Shown here piece after piece: positions 6,582 through 10,419 of a stretch of DNA of 10,419 bases; positions within the stretch are counted from its first letter, which is position 1; each line of letters opens with the position of its first letter. Source of the DNA: Alphaproteobacteria bacterium (GTDB lineage Bacteria > Pseudomonadota > Alphaproteobacteria > Rhizobiales > Aestuariivirgaceae); assembly GCA_024639035.1 (NCBI GenBank), contig JAHEJE010000073.1, positions 1-10,419 on the forward strand, written 5' to 3'. The notes below the pieces were generated by a model that was not told where the DNA came from, did no database searches, and saw only the letters and a program-made list of their open reading frames with translations. The translations under genes were made by a program, and so were the position numbers.

Positions 6582-7850
6582 TCACTCATCCGTCTCGCCG
6601 GGCTTGTACAGCCCTTGCCGGCCGATCCGGTCGAGGCAGATCTCCGCCGTCCACGGCAGCATCAGCGAACCGCAGCGGGAATCGCGGTAGAGCCGTTCCA
6701 GCGGCAGGGTTTTGAGCATCGACTGGCCGCCGCAGGTGCGGATCGCCAGTTGCGCCAACTCGTTGGCGTTCTCCATCACCGTGAATTGCGCCGCATAGGC
6801 CCGCAGCACCTGGTCCTCGCTCGGGTCCGGGCAGGCCTCCGAGATCGCCTGAAACCACAGCGCCTTGGTCTGCTCCAGCATCACCCGCATCTGGGCCACG
6901 GCGATCTGTTTGGTCGGATACATCCGCCGCTTGACCGGCGGCAGGCCCGGCCATTCGCCACGCAGGTAATTGACGGTAAAGTCATAGGCCGCCTGGGCCA
7001 GCCCCATGTAGGTCGGTGACAGGGTCATGAACATGTGCGGCCAGCGCGTTGCTGCCTGGTAGTAGACGCCGCGCGGCATCAGCGCCTCGTCGTCGTCGAC
7101 GAACACGTCGTTGAACACAAGGGTGCGCGAAACCGTGCCGCGCATGCCGAGCGGGTCCCAGTCGCCGACCACTTCGACGCCCTCGGCACTGGCAGGCACG
7201 GCGATGTACATGGTGTCCTTGCGCGACGGTTTCTCGTTCGGCTTGATCTCGCCGCACAGCACGCCGTAGTAGTCGGCGCTGCCCGACAGCGATGCGAATA
7301 TCTTCTTGCCGTTGATCACCCAGCCGCCGTCGACTTTCTTTGCGTTGGTTGAAAACGGCACCACGCCGGCCGCCGCCGCACCGCCCTCGGAGAACGGCTG
7401 GGCGTAGATCTTGCCGCCCTCGACGATGCGCCTGTAGTGCATGGCCCGGCGCTCAAGATGGCCTTCGCGGTCGGCTTGCGACATCTCCAGGTCGTCCGAC
7501 AACGGGCCCGACCACAGCGTCGAACACACGTGCATGTTCCAGGTCAGCGCCGTTGCCCCGCAGTAGCGGCCGATCTCGGCGGCAGTTATGGCGTAAGCGC
7601 GGAAGTCCGCCCCGGCGCCGCCCTGATCCTCGGGAATACAGATGCCGAGCAGGCCGGCCTCGGCCATGTCGCGATAGTTCTCGGTCGGGAAAATGGCCTC
7701 GCGGTCATAACGCTCGGCACGCCCGGCGAACAGCCGCTGGCCGAGATCGCGCGCCGTTGCGGTCAGTTTGGCCTCCTTGTCGGTCAGCCTGAAGGCAACG
7801 GGATCGAAGATCGGTGCATCCTCGATGGTAACACTTGGATCCTGCATCAT
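6582..7850 (-). CDS. Acyl-CoA dehydrogenase-family flavoprotein with non-canonical active-site motif
   Basis: This 422-residue protein has the acyl-CoA dehydrogenase fold. The N-terminal helical domain carries GICIPEDQGGAG (69-80). The middle beta domain has YAQPFSEGG (149-157) and INGKKIFASLSGSADYY (179-195). The C-terminal helices include CGGQSMLKTLPLERLYRDSR (373-392), which forms the FAD/dimer contacts. Typical members desaturate an acyl-CoA at C2-C3 and pass electrons to ETF. In medium- and short-chain enzymes the catalytic Glu lies in a YEGT-type motif; here the aligned residues are LPWT (398-401) with no Glu. The alternative helix position used by isovaleryl-/long-chain enzymes also seems not to be Glu (around residues 270-276). 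It may use another base or catalyse another acyl-CoA or oxygenase reaction. The start overlaps the hydrolase stop as ATGA (7847-7850); a second ATG directly follows, and AAAGG sits just upstream. Part of the NicX-like operon. Confidence 0.9.
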   Translation of the reverse strand: MMQDPSVTIEDAPIFDPVAFRLTDKEAKLTATARDLGQRLFAGRAERYDREAIFPTENYRDMAEAGLLGICIPEDQGGAGADFRAYAITAAEIGRYCGATALTWNMHVCSTLWSGPLSDDLEMSQADREGHLERRAMHYRRIVEGGKIYAQPFSEGGAAAAGVVPFSTNAKKVDGGWVINGKKIFASLSGSADYYGVLCGEIKPNEKPSRKDTMYIAVPASAEGVEVVGDWDPLGMRGTVSRTLVFNDVFVDDDEALMPRGVYYQAATRWPHMFMTLSPTYMGLAQAAYDFTVNYLRGEWPGLPPVKRRMYPTKQIAVAQMRVMLEQTKALWFQAISEACPDPSEDQVLRAYAAQFTVMENANELAQLAIRTCGGQSMLKTLPLERLYRDSRCGSLMLPWTAEICLDRIGRQGLYKPGETDE

Positions 7851-8590
7851 TCCACCTTTCCCAGGAAAGCACTGATCGCACCGGCAAACGCATTCGGCAC
7901 CTCGATCGGTGCCATGTGCCCGACGCCTTCGAACACATGGATCTCGCTGCCCGGCATGAATTCCGTCATCCGCTGCATCGTTTTGAGCGGTGCATTGCCG
8001 TCCAGTTCGCCGGCCAGCAGCAGCACCGGGCAGGTGAGCGCCTCGGCTTCCGCCCGCCGATTGAAGGTGACGAGGCAGTGCATCGCCGCCCGGTAGGCGG
8101 GCTCGGGAATGTTCGCCATGCCGGCAATCGCCTTGTCGAGTTCGTCGCGACCGATCTTGCCGCCGACCAGGTCGGGCATGAATGTTGCTGCCAGCTCGGC
8201 CATGCTCATGCCGGCATCGAGCGGCGCCAGTCGGTCGGCGAGAAACTGCTTCTGGAACGAACCGTCGCGGCTGCCGAACTGCGCCGTTGTCGCCGACAGC
8301 ATCAGGCTGGCCGCGCGCGTCGGGTGGAGTGCGGCGAATTCCTGCGCCACCATGCCGCCGATCGAATGACCGAGCAAATGGGCACGGTCGTGCCCGCGCC
8401 GATCCATTTCTCCGCCCAACAGTTTGGCAAGATCGCTGAACCCGTAGCCGGCGAGCGCCGGCGCATCGCCGTAGCCAGGCAGGTTCCAGCCGATCAGTTC
8501 GCGTCCGCCGCCAAGATACGCGGCCATGCCATCATACATCGTATGATCCGAGCCGATGCCCGGAACGGCATAGACGGGCAGGGGCATCAC
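7847..8590 (-). CDS. Alpha/beta-hydrolase fold protein (possibly NicD-like amide/ester hydrolase)
   Basis: This 247-residue cytosolic hydrolase has the full catalytic triad. The nucleophile elbow is GHSIGG (74-79, Ser76). The acid is in AGELDGNAP (Asp197) and the His in EGVGHMAPIE (His225). The oxyanion strand begins at YAVPGIGSD (7-15), an unusual PGIG in place of the common HG. The cap region is about residues 105-170. The gene overlaps the NicX-like gene upstream and the dehydrogenase downstream by about 4 bases each, so it is translationally coupled to both. The start is GTG 8588-8590 or the adjoining ATG 8585-8587; the ATG fits better with AGGAG located 8 bases upstream. In nicotinate degradation the enzyme acting after NicX is NicD, an alpha/beta-fold N-formylmaleamate deformylase, so an equivalent step is plausible here. 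That role is from context only; an ester, lactone or thioester substrate is equally possible. Confidence 0.88.
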   Translation of the reverse strand: MMPLPVYAVPGIGSDHTMYDGMAAYLGGGRELIGWNLPGYGDAPALAGYGFSDLAKLLGGEMDRRGHDRAHLLGHSIGGMVAQEFAALHPTRAASLMLSATTAQFGSRDGSFQKQFLADRLAPLDAGMSMAELAATFMPDLVGGKIGRDELDKAIAGMANIPEPAYRAAMHCLVTFNRRAEAEALTCPVLLLAGELDGNAPLKTMQRMTEFMPGSEIHVFEGVGHMAPIEVPNAFAGAISAFLGKVE

Positions 8591-9630
8591 CCGGGCTCCT
8601 GCATTTCGCCGTCGCGGACCACATCCACGCCGTCCAGCGTGATCGTGCAGCCGCGCACCGGCAGGTCGAAATGGCCCTGCGTGTAGCGGTTGGCAAATTC
8701 GTTGGCGCCGGTCGAGTAAAGGAAGTTGCCGGCAAAACAGCGCAGCTCGGTGCCGTTGGTGTCGCGCTGGTCGTACATGGTCAGCGCCTCGTAGCGGGCA
8801 TCGCGGTTCATGCCCCAGCCGACGTGGCTGGTGGCATAGGCGTCGCGATCGCCCCAGGCAGCCAGGTAGCGCCGCATCAGTTCGGCATCGGTGCCCGCAC
8901 CGTCGATCGCGGTTACGTAGTCATCCTCAAGCGTCAGCACCACCGGCCGCTCCAGATAGCGCTTGAAGGTCAGGTTGACATCGCCGGCATCGAGCACCAG
9001 CCGGCCGTTCACCGTGCCGGCCTTGGGAAAGCTCACCACCACACCGCCCGGCCAATGGGCCACGGTGCCGGGCCGGTCGGTCCAGCCCCACACCCCGGCG
9101 GTGATCGCACCGGAAAAGTCGACCGTGAGGTCGGTTCCGGCAGCCGACGTGACGGTCATCTTGCTGGCGGCCCGGCAGCGTTTAACCGCCGCCTTCACCT
9201 GGTCTTTCATCTCCGGCTTGGGCACCAGCCGCTCCAGCGCATCCGGGTGCTCGTTGGAAATCATCATCACCCGCGCGCCGCTTTTGAGGATTTCGCCCAT
9301 CTGCGGGGCATGCAGCAACCCCTCGACGGTCAGGTCGATGATCACATCGGCGGCCTTCAGGGCCGCCACGGCGCCGGCCTGATTGTTCAGCACCTGGCTG
9401 GCGCCGGTCGAGCGCACCGGCACCGGCGCGGTCTGGCCGGGGGTTGGAACCCTGACCCCGTAGCGCTGCGCGGTCAGCCGGGCCAGCGCCAACTCGGTCA
9501 GTTCGACGTTCAGCACCCGCGACTGGCTCTCGCTCAGCACCGCGACCGTTTCGCGGCCGGTGATGCGGCACAGGTCGAACACTTCAGCAAAGGCATCCAC
9601 CCACCGCGGCTCGATCCGGTCATGCAACAT
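8587..9630 (-). CDS. NicX-like (2,5-dihydroxypyridine 5,6-dioxygenase / M29-like) metalloenzyme
   Basis: This 347-residue protein matches what I recall of NicX, the mononuclear Fe(II) dioxygenase that opens 2,5-dihydroxypyridine to N-formylmaleamate in nicotinate degradation. NicX is similar in length and is often annotated as leucyl aminopeptidase M29. Shared landmarks in order are LLHAPQMGEILKSG (105-118), the WPGG stretch (193-196), GRLVLDAGDV (209-218), SHVGWG (268-273), GNFLYSTG (301-308) and GHFDLPVRGC (319-328). His269, His320 and Asp322 fall where NicX has its His, His and Asp iron ligands. Identity to NicX is clearly partial, so the ring substrate may differ. I chose ATG 9628-9630 because AGGAG (9637-9641) lies 6 bases upstream; a longer frame to 9741 would run through the divergent promoter region and its start is not ATG. 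First gene of the minus-strand operon; its stop overlaps the hydrolase start. No signal peptide, so cytoplasmic. Confidence 0.82.
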   Translation of the reverse strand: MLHDRIEPRWVDAFAEVFDLCRITGRETVAVLSESQSRVLNVELTELALARLTAQRYGVRVPTPGQTAPVPVRSTGASQVLNNQAGAVAALKAADVIIDLTVEGLLHAPQMGEILKSGARVMMISNEHPDALERLVPKPEMKDQVKAAVKRCRAASKMTVTSAAGTDLTVDFSGAITAGVWGWTDRPGTVAHWPGGVVVSFPKAGTVNGRLVLDAGDVNLTFKRYLERPVVLTLEDDYVTAIDGAGTDAELMRRYLAAWGDRDAYATSHVGWGMNRDARYEALTMYDQRDTNGTELRCFAGNFLYSTGANEFANRYTQGHFDLPVRGCTITLDGVDVVRDGEMQEPG

Positions 9631-9762
9631 AAACGACTCCTGTTCCCGTCCCGCCCAAGGCGCATCACATGAATGTTCAATATTGCGCGGTGACCTTGCA
9701 GGTACAAAGCGGCATAATCGCCGCACCGCGAAATTTTGCAACCAGTTGAATCGGAAGCCGCA
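9631..9762. promoter_or_regulatory. Divergent promoter region between the NicX-like operon and the cyclase-like gene
   Basis: 132 bases separate the two divergent starts. For the plus strand, GTGACC (9690-9695), a 17-base spacer and CATAAT (9713-9718) make a fair sigma70 promoter, with a -10 of 5/6. For the minus strand, TTGTAC (complement of 9702-9707), a 17-base spacer and AATATT (9679-9684) make a weaker candidate. The two would overlap, allowing mutual interference or a shared regulator. I see no clear operator palindrome. The ribosome site CTCCT (9637-9641, AGGAG on the minus strand) serves the NicX-like gene; GGAAG (9753-9757) serves the plus-strand gene. Confidence 0.35.
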
Positions 9763-10419
9763 GTGATTGCCACACTATCCAGCCAACGCCTGCGCGCCGT
9801 GACCGGTTCGATCCTGTTTGCCTTTGCGGCGACACATCTGCTCAACCACGCCCTTGGTCTGGTGTCCGTCGATGCCATGGAAGATGTCCGCGCCTGGCGC
9901 GTGGCCGTGACCCGCAGCCTGCCGGGCACCGTCATCCTGGCGTCCGCGCTGGTGGTGCACATCGTGCTCGGCCTGACGAAGTTCTCCCAGCGCCGGACCT
10001 GGCGCCTGTCCAGCGTCGAGCTTGTTCAGCTGGCGTTCGGCGTGACCATTCCGCTGTTGCTGTTCAAGCACATCATCGGCATGCGCTTTGCCCACGAGAT
10101 GTTCGGCGTCAACGACAACTACATTCACGCGCTGCATGTCCTGTGGCCGGGCTTTGCCTACACCCAGCTGGCCCTGATCGCCCTGGTCTGGTTGCACGGT
10201 TGCATCGGCATTCACCATCTGCTGCAGCTCAAGCCCTGGTACCGGCGCTTCAGGCCGGTCGCATTCGGTGCTGCGATTCTGATCCCGGTTCTTGCCTATG
10301 CCGGTTTTGCCGTCGCCGGCCGCGAGGTTCGGCTGATCCAGGACTGGCAGCAGCCGCTGAACGACAGACAGTACGGCCAGTTGCTGGAGATGATGAACAG
10401 CTCATGGTGGGCCTATGTC
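9763..10419 (+). CDS. N-terminal membrane domain of a putative SDH-anchored (CyaC-like) adenylate cyclase, 3' truncated
   Basis: The frame from GTG 9763 is open to the window edge (219 residues), with GGAAG 5 bases upstream of the start. Five hydrophobic helices are visible, at about residues 14-35, 54-72, 86-106, 131-153 and 165-186. Histidines lie in or near them (His25, His29, His66, His103, His145, His151), as expected for axial ligands of b-type haems. The stretch WLHGCIGIHHLLQLKPWYRRFRP (143-165) is what I associate with the succinate-dehydrogenase-like anchor of alphaproteobacterial class III adenylate cyclases such as Sinorhizobium CyaC. In those a catalytic domain, sometimes preceded by a 2Fe-2S domain, follows. 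If so, it would make cAMP in response to quinone or redox state. The catalytic half is outside the window, so another haem-b membrane protein remains possible. The gene runs off the right edge and is divergent from the NicX-like operon. Confidence 0.7.
   Translation, partial: MIATLSSQRLRAVTGSILFAFAATHLLNHALGLVSVDAMEDVRAWRVAVTRSLPGTVILASALVVHIVLGLTKFSQRRTWRLSSVELVQLAFGVTIPLLLFKHIIGMRFAHEMFGVNDNYIHALHVLWPGFAYTQLALIALVWLHGCIGIHHLLQLKPWYRRFRPVAFGAAILIPVLAYAGFAVAGREVRLIQDWQQPLNDRQYGQLLEMMNSSWWAYV

Noticed and set aside
6373..6690. Small open frames across the gap between ligase and dehydrogenase genes.
   Set aside because: They arise from reading through the palindromic repeat and the antisense of the dehydrogenase end; no ribosome site or family signal.
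8671..9672. 333-codon plus-strand frame opposite the NicX-like gene.
   Set aside because: His/Gly/Arg-rich shadow antisense to a gene with conserved metal ligands and good ribosome site; no family resemblance.
9631..9741. N-terminal extension of the NicX-like protein by 37 residues.
   Set aside because: The extension lacks family similarity and starts at a non-ATG codon. It overlaps the divergent promoter region, while ATG 9630 has an AGGAG 6 bases upstream.

Overview
The window is high-GC, gene-dense bacterial DNA. It most likely comes from the chromosome of an alphaproteobacterium, possibly Hyphomicrobiales or a relative. That placement is an inference from protein flavour: a class I-like PPK2, a pair of ParA-like NTPases, and a membrane protein resembling the N-terminus of SDH-anchored adenylate cyclases. 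An FNR/FixK-type box and a G/C-rich dispersed palindrome of a style common in this class agree with it. I see no tRNA, rRNA, CRISPR, transposase or phage gene.

Left part, plus strand (1-4889). A 5'-truncated GMC-family FAD oxidoreductase (to 1556) is followed by a polyphosphate kinase 2 gene (1779-2840). Upstream of ppk2 is a perfect TTGAT-N4-ATCAA box placed as in an FNR-activated promoter. Just after ppk2 (about 2871-3040) is a frameshifted remnant of the 3' end of a second GMC gene, so ppk2 lies between two related GMC tails. After a 280-bp non-coding stretch with a plausible sigma70 promoter come two paralogous ParA-like proteins (3322-4068 and 4158-4889). The first has an intact deviant Walker A motif. 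The second keeps the P-loop Gly-Lys-Thr but has lost the signature lysine. No ParB or parS is visible, so this pair is the best candidate here for an uncharacterised system.

Right part, minus strand (9630 down to 4890). Four genes form a catabolic cluster read right to left: a NicX-like protein (M29-like fold, mononuclear-iron ring-cleavage dioxygenase family), an alpha/beta hydrolase, an acyl-CoA-dehydrogenase-fold flavoprotein and an AMP-forming acyl-CoA ligase. The first three overlap at their stop/start codons and are surely co-transcribed. The ligase follows after a 201-bp gap filled largely by a long imperfect inverted repeat. By analogy with nicotinate degradation, the first two could open a hydroxylated N-heteroaromatic ring and hydrolyse the product, while the last two process a carboxylic acid as a CoA thioester. 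The substrate is unknown. The ligase converges on the ParA pair with abutting stop codons.

Right edge, plus strand (9763-10419). Divergent from the catabolic cluster, the first 219 residues of a five-helix membrane protein run off the window. It looks like the succinate-dehydrogenase-like, probably haem-binding sensor half of an alphaproteobacterial adenylate cyclase (CyaC-like); the catalytic half is not visible.
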